Part shown: in pieces, positions 1 through 7,987 of the stretch
Layout of the letters: each line of letters starts with the position of its first letter
How positions within the stretch are numbered: the first letter of the stretch is position 1
Assembly: GCA_001045525.1 (NCBI GenBank)
Contig: LDWW01000027.1
Location: 1 to 50,453 of the forward strand
Direction: 5' to 3'
DNA: 50,453 bases
DNA from: Chitinispirillum alkaliphilum
GTDB taxonomy: Bacteria; Fibrobacterota; Chitinivibrionia; Chitinivibrionales; Chitinispirillaceae
Translations under genes and position numbers: made by a program
The notes under the pieces: generated by a model
What the model saw: only the letters and a program-made list of their open reading frames with translations
Database searches by the model: none
Told to the model about the DNA's origin: nothing

Positions 1-136
1 CTGTATGACGATTCTTATCTGACATTACTCCCCCACAGAGTTAAAAACTACTTTTTTGACATAGCAAACCTACAGGCATCCACAGATGCTCATTTGACAT
101 CGGCAATGACACACTCCTTTACCGCCCATTCAGCTC

Positions 137-820
137 CTATGTTACCATTGCATCCCTCCTGCCAGGAGGCATGATCAATACCAGTTTCAACAAACCGCTT
201 TTGCACCTTTGACATATCAGCGGGTTCTTCCCTGTTCTTTCCAGAATCCCCTCCCACCAGCTGGCAATTGTTTCCTTTGCAGCCACCGCATACTCACCCA
301 TAAGTTTTCTGCACAGGTTAATATTTCCCCTGCGATCACGGTTTGCAAACAGACCGAAGTGCCGTATTCTCATAAAGCCAGCGGGAAGAACGTGGAGCAG
401 AAACCGCCGTATAAACTCCACCGCAGACAGGGTCATCACCTTGCGTTTACAATAGTTACAGTAATCGGTATAGGAGAAGGTGACTTTACCGTCTTTAAAG
501 GAGAGAATGCGATTTTCGCTTATGGCTATACGGTGAGTGTAATTTCCAAGGTAGTTAAGAACAGCCTTGGGAGATGCAAATGAGGGTTTGATATAGACAA
601 CCCACTCCTTTCTGTAGAGTAGACTGAAGAGGTCGTGAAGTTTACCTTTATCAGTAAACACTTCCAGAACACCGTGGTACTTTATCTCCCCTGCGGCAAG
701 CGCCTGTTTAAAGTACTCCATAAATTTTCCACGGTACACCTGCTTTATCACATCAATATGAGCGAAGAAATCGTTTCTGCAGTGTTTCCACCGGTTGTTT
801 TTTAAGCGAAGTCCGCCAGC
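137..820 (-). pseudogene. IS91-family (Y2) transposase, C-terminal remnant
   Basis: The frame carries the conserved C-terminal half of IS91/IS801-type transposases, including YLGNYTHRIAIS, MTLSAVEFIRRFLLHVLP and GFMRIRHFGLFANR. Reading upstream of the GTG at 751, homology continues (GGLRLKNNRWKHCRNDFF, then VIKQVYRGKF) until an in-frame TGA at about 821-823. The zinc-binding N-terminus and the HUH motif with its first catalytic region are missing. A full-length relative would be roughly 370-400 residues, and only about 227 remain. I therefore call it a 5'-truncated, inactive copy. A fragment of a tyrosine recombinase lies upstream on the same strand at 1645-1941, as expected for two-gene IS91-like elements. 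The family assignment rests on motif recognition. Confidence 0.85.
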
Positions 821-924
821 TCATCGTCTCAATGAGGAAGTACTTGCTGGTGCCCTTACATGGCGGGACTATTTCAAAAAACACCAAAATGCCATTTCGC
901 TCTGTAGGAGCGACACACCTGTAG

Positions 925-953
925 CCTGGGGTGAAGCCCGGCGTAACCCCAGG
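925..953. repeat. REP-like hairpin with CCTGGGGT/ACCCCAGG stem
   Basis: An 8-bp perfect inverted repeat (CCTGGGGT at 925-932, ACCCCAGG at 946-953) closes a 13-base GC-rich loop. It lies just upstream of the tandem array and just outside the transposase remnant. Such extragenic palindromes are often dispersed in multiple copies. Only one copy is in this window, so the REP label is an inference. Confidence 0.45.
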
Positions 954-985
954 TAAGGAAATAAAAAAAACATCCGGTCCAAATA

Positions 986-1474
986 ATTGTAAGGCCAGCG
1001 CCAAAATATGCTGTGCAAGCGCCAAATTTTGTACATCCAGCGCCCTGACCGACCAGTGCAAGCGCATATAATTGTAAGGCCAGTGCCAAAATATGCTGTG
1101 CAAGTGCCGAATCTTGTACATCCAGCGCCCTGACCGACCAGTGCAAGCGCATATAATTGTAAGGCCAGCGCCAAAATATGCTGTGCAAGCGCCGAATTTT
1201 GCACAGCCAGCGCCCTGACCAACCAGTGCAAGCGCATATAATTGTAAGGCCAGTGCCAAAATATGCTGTGCAAGTGCCGAATCTTGTACATCCAGCGCCC
1301 TGACCGACCAGTGCAAGCGCATATAATTGTAAGGCCAGCGCCAAAATATGCTGTGCAAGCGCCGAATTTTGCACAGCCAGCGCCCTGACCAACCAGTGCA
1401 AGCGCATATATTTGTAAGGCCAGCGCCAAAATATGCTATGCCAGCGCCGAATCTTGTACATCCAGCGCCCTGAC
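986..1474. repeat. nested tandem repeat array, 85-bp unit, about 5.8 copies
   Basis: Units begin at 986, 1071, 1156, 1241, 1326 and 1411, exactly 85 bp apart, with the last truncated at about 1474. Units 2 and 4 are identical, and units 3 and 5 are identical, so 1071-1240 and 1241-1410 are an exact 170-bp duplication. Each unit is built from four subunits marked by AGCGCC/AGTGCC/AGCGCA at 997, 1018, 1039 and 1061, a spacing of 21, 21, 22 and 21. The repeat leaves all three minus-strand frames nearly open, giving apparent ORFs of about 190-250 codons. These are repeat artefacts rather than genes, because 85 is not a multiple of three and the same DNA is read in rotating frames. Confidence 0.95.
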
Positions 1475-1563
1475 AAACCCCTTTGGGAGCTACACAATAA
1501 GAACTAATCATTATTCAAAAGCTGTTTTTCAGATTTTTGCTGGTTTGCAGATCTGATTGCTTT

Positions 1564-1586
1564 ATTTCGTTGTCGTCTGACGAAAT
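1564..1586. repeat. short inverted repeat (ATTTCGT/ACGAAAT)
   Basis: A 7-bp perfect stem (1564-1570 with 1580-1586) surrounds a 9-base loop. It lies between the tandem array and the recombinase remnant. It may be an end or repeat belonging to the decayed mobile element, but nothing else supports a function. Confidence 0.3.
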
Positions 1587-1644
1587 CGCTTACATATTTG
1601 GCTTTTTCGCACCTCTGAGACTGGTATATTTGCGATCTTTTAAC

Positions 1645-1941
1645 TCACTGCACTGGTCCGCCCCCTTGTACGCTTCTTGTAGCCTTGTATTTAAGGTTCT
1701 GCTCTGTTTCGATAACAGATCTTATTTCCCCGCGGTTTATAATTTCGGGGTGATGGTTTGGTTCTTTAAGGCGTTTATAGGTGGCCATGAAATTTGCTTC
1801 GGGTAAAATTAATTCACAGAAGGAGTTTAATGCGTAAATGTGTATATTTAACGTACGGATAGCCAGTTTACATTCAAGCTTAAGGTAGAGAAGGTACTGG
1901 TGAAGCTCATCTTTAGTCAGAATATCGGGTGAGCGGTTGAA
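1645..1941 (-). pseudogene. tyrosine recombinase (phage-integrase family), N-terminal fragment
   Basis: A 98-codon minus-strand frame between TGA at 1942-1944 and TGA at 1645-1647 reads like the SAM-like core-binding domain of XerC/D-type integrases. It has LTKDELHQYLLYLKLECKL, then the start of the catalytic domain (PEIINRGEIRSVIETEQNLKYKA). Homology stops just after the NLKYKA motif. The R-H-R-Y catalytic residues are absent and the frame has no proper start. It precedes the Y2 transposase remnant on the same strand, the order seen in elements that pair a tyrosine recombinase with an IS91-like transposase. The lost middle is replaced by the tandem array. The function is inferred from motif pattern only. 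Confidence 0.65.
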
Positions 1942-2069
1942 TCAGAGGGAAAACTGGATGACTGGTCCGAGATAGTTTTTCTGAGTCTTGTCAGAATAGC
2001 CCTTTTACCAGCGCCATTACGTTGTACACCATAACCTACCTGCCGCGGAAAGAGAATGAGATTTGGAAT

Positions 2070-2591
2070 ATGAAAAGACATTTGCTAAAAAGACTCATTT
2101 CAATACTTGGCCTTTTAGGATTAGTTATAGTCTTCTTTTTGGTAGTAAATATATACGGTATCATCACGTTCGGAAGCAGTATGAAAACCGGACAAAAAAT
2201 ATTTGAGAACATGAGCCAAAACGAACTTATATATTTCAAGAACGAAGCGTTACATTTACATTCTATTGATAGTTTGCGAATGAAAGGTGTTAGAGCACTC
2301 TTTGGAAAAGAATTAAAAGAAGAATATAGGGAAAAAGGTATCAAACGAATCGATGTTAGAGATAGTATCGTATCTTTTATATGGATGGGTGGTTTCGACC
2401 ATACTGCATTAACTTTTCTCATTCAGAAAAACTCTGTTACAAAGGTTACAGCAATATACAATGATTATACAACTCAGATACTTTACCCGGTATTAGGTAA
2501 TGTTAAATTCGCAAAAGAATTCCCTGGGATGGAAAACATAACAGGAAACAGAGTATTAGAAATAAATGCAAAAAATAAGATTAGAAAATAA
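2070..2591 (+). CDS. hypothetical membrane-anchored protein
   Basis: From the ATG at 2070 the protein is about 173 residues. An earlier in-frame ATG at 2022 would add 16 polar residues before the membrane segment. The N-terminus is basic (MKRHLLKR) followed by one strong hydrophobic segment (residues 8-30), so it is either a single-pass protein or has an uncleaved signal anchor. The remainder is soluble, lysine-rich and mixed alpha/beta in appearance. I recognise no family. The ribosome-binding site is weak (GAGATTTGGA). It follows the decayed mobile element and has no obvious operon partner. The AT-rich, lysine-rich composition suits accessory DNA. Confidence 0.55.
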   Translation: MKRHLLKRLISILGLLGLVIVFFLVVNIYGIITFGSSMKTGQKIFENMSQNELIYFKNEALHLHSIDSLRMKGVRALFGKELKEEYREKGIKRIDVRDSIVSFIWMGGFDHTALTFLIQKNSVTKVTAIYNDYTTQILYPVLGNVKFAKEFPGMENITGNRVLEINAKNKIRK

Positions 2592-2773
2592 GACCAGCGT
2601 AAATCCAAAAAACCACAACAAAGATTTGGGTGCTGCGGCCTGATACAGCCCTTAGCCTATTGTAAATGCCGTAAAAACACGCGCCACTTCACCAAACCCT
2701 CAAGGATTTTGTTAATTTTTTTCTGAACTACCTTAACAGAAATTTATGCCGGACCGTGGGGGGAAAGAAACAG

Positions 2774-3622
2774 ATGAATGCAAAAGATTTATATCACAGG
2801 TTGGAAGAACAATTCGTAATATCCGAAATGACTGATGATTGGAATGGCTGTTATGATGGTATTTTTGAATTTGTTTGTGACAGTTACAAACAGAAACAAA
2901 TGGGATTAGTCTGCGATTTTACAGATACCGTAAATAAAGTTTACACAGCAGTATTTCCCTCTGAAAAAGTAATGAATAATATAATCAAAAAGAACATTCG
3001 AAATGCTATGCTCTTTGTTCATCATCCTGCAACATGGGATATAAGAAATGCACCGAATGTTTTCATTGAAATGGACAGTGTTTTTGTAGAAAAATTCAGA
3101 GAAAGAAACATTTCAATTTTCAACTATCATGTACCTCTGGATAATTACGGCCGCTATTCCACAAGTGTGTCTTTATCAAAAGCTCTTGGAGTTAACTGCA
3201 ATTCGGCTTTCGGAAAATATTTTGGCGCCCAGTGTGGCGTATTTGGGGAAATCGATGAAATTACCACAATAAGCGATTTGCAAACTACATTTGAATCCTG
3301 CATTGGGCATGAGGTTATGGTATACAAATACGGAGATCAAATTTTTGATGGAAATGTTGCAGTAGTTGCAGGTGGCGGTTTAAGTGAGACTATAGAAGAA
3401 ATCGTAGAGGCGAAAGTAAAAGTGTTAATTACCGGCATAGCAGCAAAAAACAGTTTTACACAAAGCGCCCATGAGTATGCACAAAAGAACAATGTTACAA
3501 TACTGGCTGGGACACATTATTCTACAGAAAAGTTTGCCTGTATAGAAGTATGTGATTTTTTCAATAAGTTTGGTTTGCAAAGTGAATTCATTGATGATCT
3601 GCCGGTATTTGAAGATATGTAA
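2774..3622 (+). CDS. NIF3-family (YbgI/DUF34) metal-binding protein
   Basis: The 282-residue protein shows the NIF3/DUF34 pattern. A metal-ligand motif FVHHP lies near residue 85, a second ligand region NYHVPLDNYG near residue 118, a glycine-rich VAVVAGGG strand near residue 205, and a C-terminal THYSTEKFAC motif near residue 250. Family members form toroidal hexamers with a dinuclear metal site. Their biochemical role is still debated, so I assign no reaction. The ATG at 2774 is chosen because a strong GGGGGGAAAG ribosome-binding site lies 7 bases upstream. The GTG at 2756 would overlap that site. It ends before a bidirectional terminator shared with the convergent deacetylase gene. Confidence 0.85.
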   Translation: MNAKDLYHRLEEQFVISEMTDDWNGCYDGIFEFVCDSYKQKQMGLVCDFTDTVNKVYTAVFPSEKVMNNIIKKNIRNAMLFVHHPATWDIRNAPNVFIEMDSVFVEKFRERNISIFNYHVPLDNYGRYSTSVSLSKALGVNCNSAFGKYFGAQCGVFGEIDEITTISDLQTTFESCIGHEVMVYKYGDQIFDGNVAVVAGGGLSETIEEIVEAKVKVLITGIAAKNSFTQSAHEYAQKNNVTILAGTHYSTEKFACIEVCDFFNKFGLQSEFIDDLPVFEDM

Positions 3623-3704
3623 ACGAAATTCGATTCCGCACGGTAAAAATTTCCGTAAGCATATTAAACCGGAATAGCCAAATTTTCAATAAACCTCTAA
3701 AAAC

Positions 3705-3730
3705 AAAAAGGCAGGTTCCCCTGCCTTTTT
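3705..3730. terminator. bidirectional rho-independent terminator
   Basis: An 11-bp perfect stem AAAAAGGCAGG/CCTGCCTTTTT with a TTCC loop lies between the convergent NIF3-family gene (+) and the deacetylase gene (-). A-tracts and T-tracts on both sides would serve either strand. Confidence 0.85.
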
Positions 3731-3753
3731 GCCGCAAAACTATGTATTTTAAT

Positions 3754-5649
3754 TTACTTTACCATCATTCTCTTAGCTGTGTTCACGTTTGCACTTTGAA
3801 CGTTCACGATTGCTAAGCCTCTTGCCATTCTTGTGTCTAATGCCAAGGAGTTTGCACCCGCCGAAAGATTTGCTCTCGTTTGGGCAAGCAATTTGCCGTC
3901 AAGGCTGTGAATCGAAATCGTGTATGCTCCCGCAGTCGGAACTGTCAAATGCAAGCGGTTCGAGCTGATTCCCGAAATCTCAATTGCGGATTCTCTTGCA
4001 ATCTGCCGGTTATCGGAAAGAACAGGAGTGTCGTCTATAAATTGCGCACCGAAAATTTTAATGCTCGTTACCGTAAGATTAACAGTTTCCCCTCCGTCAT
4101 TATGATAGAAAGTGAAACCATTTATGCCGGTCGAGGATGAAGACGAAAGTCCCGATCTGGCTTCAGCTAACGACAAAAAAACGGTTTTATTCTGCCCTTC
4201 CTGCAACACAACACCGCAAGGAGCCCAATTGCTGTCCTTATGAGAGGTCGTGTCTGAGAGCACAAATCTTAGGTCTCTGTTGGCCGAATAGGTAATTTCT
4301 ACTCCGGTAGTGCCGGAGAAATCAACACTTCCTTCCAACCAAAGTAAAAGTCCAAGATACGAAGATTCCTCAGCGAGCTCCAAATCAGCGACCAAATCAC
4401 CGGTTTTACCATCGGAAGTTATGTTTACCGTTGAGCCAACGGTATCAGCATAACTGTCCCATTCGGCCCATTCCCAGGGGAGCAATGTGATATAATTTCC
4501 ATCGCCACCATCGCCGATATTTTCCCATACCGCCTCAATAACCACGTCTGAAGTTCCGATGGTAAACGAGTTGTTCGTAATCGTGACGCCGCCCGAAACT
4601 ACACGCCATTCCTTAAAAAACTGTCCTTCGGGAGGTGTTCCCACGGACAAACTAACAGTCGTTCCCGTTGGGCCCAACAATTCGCTTGCCGTGCCGCCCG
4701 TTACCTGTACCGTATAACGGACTTGAGTGGTAGTATCGGGGATGCTCAGATCTCTCTCCCAGGGAGGAGTGGAAGATGTCCACCAATCCTGCAACCACCA
4801 GTCGTTTATATTATTCGGCCAAAAATCCTGGTGGCTATATCTTACACCATTCACTGCATGGAAAGGAACACGGTGATTGGGATTCCACGTACTACTGGGA
4901 ATGAAAACTTCGGGTTGCGCCTGCTTAATCGCAAAAAGTTCCCTAACGGTTACAAATTCGTATCCTTCCTCAATAAGCTGAGGTATAAAATATTTTAGGG
5001 CGTCCACCGTTCCCTGTCGCCTTCCTTCTGGAGCATCGTGCATAAGAATGATCGTGCCGCAAGTAACTCTATCGCTGCTCAGAAGCGCAGCCGCCATACC
5101 CTTAGGATCGGATTGATTGACTTGGCTCCAATCGTGGGTGTCGTATACAGCATGTACGAAAGGCATATTGAGTATTCTGTCGAGGGAATCCAACTGACTT
5201 CCCCATTCAAAAAACGGTGCACGAAAAGAAAATGGCCAGTAGCCCGTCACATCAAAAATCAGTTGTGAATTTCTTTGTATATTCTCACGTGCCTGTTTGG
5301 TTGTGCTCAATATCTCCCTGGAATCGGGATGAGAGCCACCGTGAGAGTAATGATAGTAGCCGTGGTTATCAACATCATGCCCTTCGGCCACCATACGCTG
5401 TAATATCGGACGGGTTGCGTCATTAACCATATCGCCATTTATATAGAAAGTTACTTTTGCGTTTGGGTTAAGCCTTTTCAACTCATCCAGTATTTGAACT
5501 GTTTCATTGGTAGTAGGTCCGTCGTCAAAAGTCAGGGCAAGATACTTTCTCCCTGTCGGGATGCTCGAAATCGGTCTTCTTTGCGCCGCCGTATTTGCAA
5601 GAAATGCCGCTAAAAGTACCAGCAGCGTAACAAGTTTTTGAACTCTCAT
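3754..5649 (-). CDS. secreted modular polysaccharide deacetylase (NodB domain, CE4)
   Basis: 631 residues. Residues 1-22 form a signal peptide ending NTAA. Residues about 33-240 are a NodB homology domain with TFDDGP (motif 1, catalytic and metal Asp), HGYYHYSHG (motif 2 histidines), RAPFFEW (motif 3), DTHDW (motif 4) and ILMHD (motif 5). This fits N- or O-deacetylation of chitin, peptidoglycan or xylan, with the substrate unknown. Residues about 310-375 resemble an InlB/Listeria-Bacteroides repeat. Residues about 380-540 look like a beta-sandwich carbohydrate-binding module. The last 75 residues (AGAYTISIHSLDGKLLAQ, then ARGLAIVNV, then RMMVK) resemble a type IX secretion or Fibrobacter-type C-terminal sorting domain. 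The start has a strong TAGGAGGA site. It is monocistronic and convergent with the NIF3-family gene. Confidence 0.9.
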   Translation of the reverse strand: MRVQKLVTLLVLLAAFLANTAAQRRPISSIPTGRKYLALTFDDGPTTNETVQILDELKRLNPNAKVTFYINGDMVNDATRPILQRMVAEGHDVDNHGYYHYSHGGSHPDSREILSTTKQARENIQRNSQLIFDVTGYWPFSFRAPFFEWGSQLDSLDRILNMPFVHAVYDTHDWSQVNQSDPKGMAAALLSSDRVTCGTIILMHDAPEGRRQGTVDALKYFIPQLIEEGYEFVTVRELFAIKQAQPEVFIPSSTWNPNHRVPFHAVNGVRYSHQDFWPNNINDWWLQDWWTSSTPPWERDLSIPDTTTQVRYTVQVTGGTASELLGPTGTTVSLSVGTPPEGQFFKEWRVVSGGVTITNNSFTIGTSDVVIEAVWENIGDGGDGNYITLLPWEWAEWDSYADTVGSTVNITSDGKTGDLVADLELAEESSYLGLLLWLEGSVDFSGTTGVEITYSANRDLRFVLSDTTSHKDSNWAPCGVVLQEGQNKTVFLSLAEARSGLSSSSSTGINGFTFYHNDGGETVNLTVTSIKIFGAQFIDDTPVLSDNRQIARESAIEISGISSNRLHLTVPTAGAYTISIHSLDGKLLAQTRANLSAGANSLALDTRMARGLAIVNVQSANVNTAKRMMVK

Positions 5650-6290
5650 TGGGGTTCCTCCTATCTACACTTGGTTTGTTTTTATTTGATTTCCCCATTT
5701 ATAATATAGCGTATAATTATTGAAAATGGGGGAAAAATATCCTATGCTGATGGCCACATGCAATTATAAGAAAAATGTAGAAAAAAATTGCAGTGCAGTC
5801 TATACCGTTTTCAGTCAAAACATGCTCTAAAAAAGAGGAACGTGAATCATAAAAAGAAATAGACAATGTTTTATGATGAAACAGATAAGCAGCAGGTGGG
5901 GATTATAGTGTTTTTGCAGAATTTCTACTTCTGCACACAAAGAGAGGTTTCATTAGTTTTTGCCTTAAATTTCTCAGAGAGTACAAACAGACTAACCATA
6001 GCACCATGGGGCATGTGATGATTCAATTCATTCTATGTGCGAACCTCGTAGTCTTTCATCCCTCAGGAACCGTTACTTTTACCCGTGCTGGGTTTAATCC
6101 ATACCCGCCCAAAGAAAGGACGTATCAAACTTATCTGACCACAATTTATAGTGATCACCCATGAAAAAACCGGATGCGGCAAATATATAGAAATAGTAAT
6201 AGCAAATGAACCAAGCAGAATTGCCTTAAAATTACCAAGCAGGGCAAAACAGAGGAATAAGACCTGATAATTATTTTTTTGTTACCGGCA
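5650..6290. other. gene-free interval upstream of the deacetylase
   Basis: About 640 bases without a supported gene. The left part is AT-rich and has TATA-like stretches near 5701-5716 that could hold the deacetylase promoter, but no convincing -35/-10 pair can be fixed. The right part has short broken frames with coding-like composition on the minus strand, possibly eroded DNA from the decayed T6SS cassette next to it. Nothing in it could be assigned to a family. Confidence 0.5.
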
Positions 6291-6370
6291 GCAATCTCAC
6301 CCTTACCTTTGGTCTTGTTGGATGAAACTCTCCCCCACCCGTGGTCATTTGAAATTTGAGTTTTGGGCTT
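6291..6370 (-). pseudogene. remnant of a second PAAR-like (DUF4150) gene
   Basis: The stretch closely matches the intact DUF4150 gene at about 8155-8245. Both share a 17-base block CTTTGGTCTTGTTGGAT, then AACTC, CCCCCACC, and the TTTGAAATTTGA block. The remnant lacks about 20 bases in the middle and carries indels that break the frame. It lies on the same strand, just downstream of the immunity gene. This is where a further PAAR-toxin-immunity cassette would be expected. I read it as the scar of a lost effector cassette or of a partial duplication. Confidence 0.75.
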
Positions 6371-6423
6371 TTTAGCGCCTAACCAAAATTAACTCAAGCA
6401 AAACAAATTCTCTGATGAGCAAC

Positions 6424-7059
6424 TCAGTATCCAAGTTCCGGGTCTGGAACATAGGAATAAGGACAACGAAATTCAGAGCCGTAATTTTTAAGTTTCTCGT
6501 AGCCAGCTCCACCCAAAGCGTATTCGTATGCTATTTTAAAAACCAATTCTTCCTCAATAATCCAGTCTACTTTTCTTTCACCCAGCCGAAAGAGCTTTTT
6601 ACCCTCCGGTATTTTTGATTGGTCAAGTACACATCTACAAAAACGTCTAACCTGTGTTTCTTCCATAGGGCACCAGTCAAAATCACTCCTTTTCACATCC
6701 AGGCAGTGTACAAGATCAAGCAGATTGGCAAACCAGTATGTTTCCGGTACAATACGCTTTCTGTGATCTCTGATTTTCAGGGGAAGAAACTCAAATGTTG
6801 CACCACTCTCTTTTTCAAGAACCTCTTTAAATGCCGTGTTCACAACCTTCAAACCGTTTGCATTGGGAACGAATGCTCCGACCAGTTTTCCCTTCTGAGG
6901 ATCCAGGTCCCAAATAACTTCTTCCTGTAAAGGATATATATCCTTTACAGGGTAACCTCTGTGAATCTTGTACCAGATTTTTTTTATCGGTTCAGGTTCA
7001 TTGATATCTAACCAGGCATACTTTTCTCTTGAACTTGTGCCCCATAAATAGTATTCCAT
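6424..7059 (-). CDS. Imm11-type (DUF1629-like) immunity protein
   Basis: 211 residues. The pattern matches the Imm11/DUF1629 group found beside polymorphic and T6SS toxins. It has a mid-region FKEVLEKESGATFEFLPLKIRDHRKR, then an ETYWFANLLDLVHCLD strand-helix region and a C-terminal Phe/Tyr-rich part. No signal peptide or membrane segment is seen, as fits a cytoplasmic antitoxin. It starts 12 bases after the stop of the nuclease-like gene. The ATG at 7059 is preferred over GTG codons at 7062 and 7065 because an AGGGTAGG site precedes it at good distance. By position it should neutralise the AHH-type protein, and this pairing is an inference. Confidence 0.75.
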   Translation of the reverse strand: MEYYLWGTSSREKYAWLDINEPEPIKKIWYKIHRGYPVKDIYPLQEEVIWDLDPQKGKLVGAFVPNANGLKVVNTAFKEVLEKESGATFEFLPLKIRDHRKRIVPETYWFANLLDLVHCLDVKRSDFDWCPMEETQVRRFCRCVLDQSKIPEGKKLFRLGERKVDWIIEEELVFKIAYEYALGGAGYEKLKNYGSEFRCPYSYVPDPELGY

Positions 7060-7071
7060 CACCACCCTACC

Positions 7072-7980
7072 CTATACGTCAACGTTTTCGTTATATATTT
7101 TTTCTTTAACCTTATTAACCAAAAAATTCAATTCCGCTTCTATAATGTCAAAATTTCTGGCCTCCTGTACAAAATACTTGTAGTAATCATTTTGTAATGT
7201 AACCAATTTTTTTAACAATTTTTTGGGCGAGAAAGTGCTTTTATCACACCCTTCAGCCTTATCAGACAAACAACTGTCAAGCTCTTTTATGTCAGAGTTT
7301 ACTCTTGCATCATAGTTTGGGTGCCTACCTCTGTGCAGAGGAAACCCATGTATGTATCTTCCAACAAGATTGCGCGGCAGCAGAATCATGTTCTCCCCAT
7401 GGTTCACATCATAGGGTAATCTCAAAAGCAGAGCTTTTTTGTCTTCATCCAGCATAAGGAATGAATTATAGGGGAGTAAATAGTGCACATCGAAAGAGTA
7501 GGGAACAGGAGATCTGAAAAAATTTTTGTTGTTGCCTGCAGCAACCCCGGCCTCAGATCTCTCATAATCATAGGTAAACCATTCTGGCTGGAGCATGAAA
7601 TCGTCTATCTTTTTGACCTCCGATGCTAATTTGGCAGCTATTTTAACTTTGTTGTTTCCTTTTTTTGCAGAATCCAAAGCATCCGTAAGTTTCTTCTTCA
7701 AAAATGTCAGAAACTTGTAGGTATTTATTATATCTATACGTTCCTTAAGCAACGATAAATCATTATAGTGAGATTTGCGGCTTTTATTTTTTCTGATAAA
7801 AAATGTACCATTGTTTTTACAAATAGTGTCTCTATGCAGTCTTCCATATATTTTGCAAACAGAGGAGACATGTAGCTGCTCACCACCTTGCTCCTCCATT
7901 GCTTCATCATATCTGGATTGATAATATTGTCTTTTTTTCTCATATTTTCTTTCACATGCAGCATAATCTCCCCCACTCAT
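7072..7980 (-). CDS. predicted T6SS effector nuclease (AHH/HNH-superfamily type)
   Basis: 302 residues, lysine-rich. Residues about 155-220 match the AHH group of the HNH/Endo VII superfamily: FDVHYLLPYNSF, then LPYDVNHGENMILLP, then GFPLHRGRHPNYDARV. The first motif departs from the family name (VHY in place of AHH), but the NHGEN and HRGRHPNY parts are well kept, so metal-dependent DNase or RNase activity is plausible. The N-terminal 150 residues are helical and unassigned and may contact the PAAR-like protein. It begins 7 bases after the DUF4150 stop with AAGGAG/GAGGAG sites inside the preceding gene's end, so translation is coupled. An Imm11-type gene follows directly. The target is unknown. 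Confidence 0.7.
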   Translation of the reverse strand: MSGGDYAACERKYEKKRQYYQSRYDEAMEEQGGEQLHVSSVCKIYGRLHRDTICKNNGTFFIRKNKSRKSHYNDLSLLKERIDIINTYKFLTFLKKKLTDALDSAKKGNNKVKIAAKLASEVKKIDDFMLQPEWFTYDYERSEAGVAAGNNKNFFRSPVPYSFDVHYLLPYNSFLMLDEDKKALLLRLPYDVNHGENMILLPRNLVGRYIHGFPLHRGRHPNYDARVNSDIKELDSCLSDKAEGCDKSTFSPKKLLKKLVTLQNDYYKYFVQEARNFDIIEAELNFLVNKVKEKIYNENVDV

Positions 7981-7987
7981 ATACTCC

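Noticed and set aside
209-583. 124-codon plus-strand ORF over the transposase remnant
   Set aside because: Shadow of the Y2 transposase frame on the other strand.
986-1474. CRISPR array
   Set aside because: Units are contiguous, near-identical over the whole 85 bp, with no unique spacers and no cas genes.
753-1511. Three overlapping minus-strand ORFs of about 190-250 codons over the tandem array
   Set aside because: All three frames are open only because the 85-bp unit lacks stops. Translations are the same repeat read in rotating frames, with no start site or family.
1537-1806. 89-codon plus-strand ORF
   Set aside because: Overlaps the recombinase remnant on the other strand, has no start signal, and the translation is a hydrophobic mix without family.
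5990-6290. Possible toxin or transposase remnant
   Set aside because: Short broken frames look coding-like, but nothing could be matched to a family.
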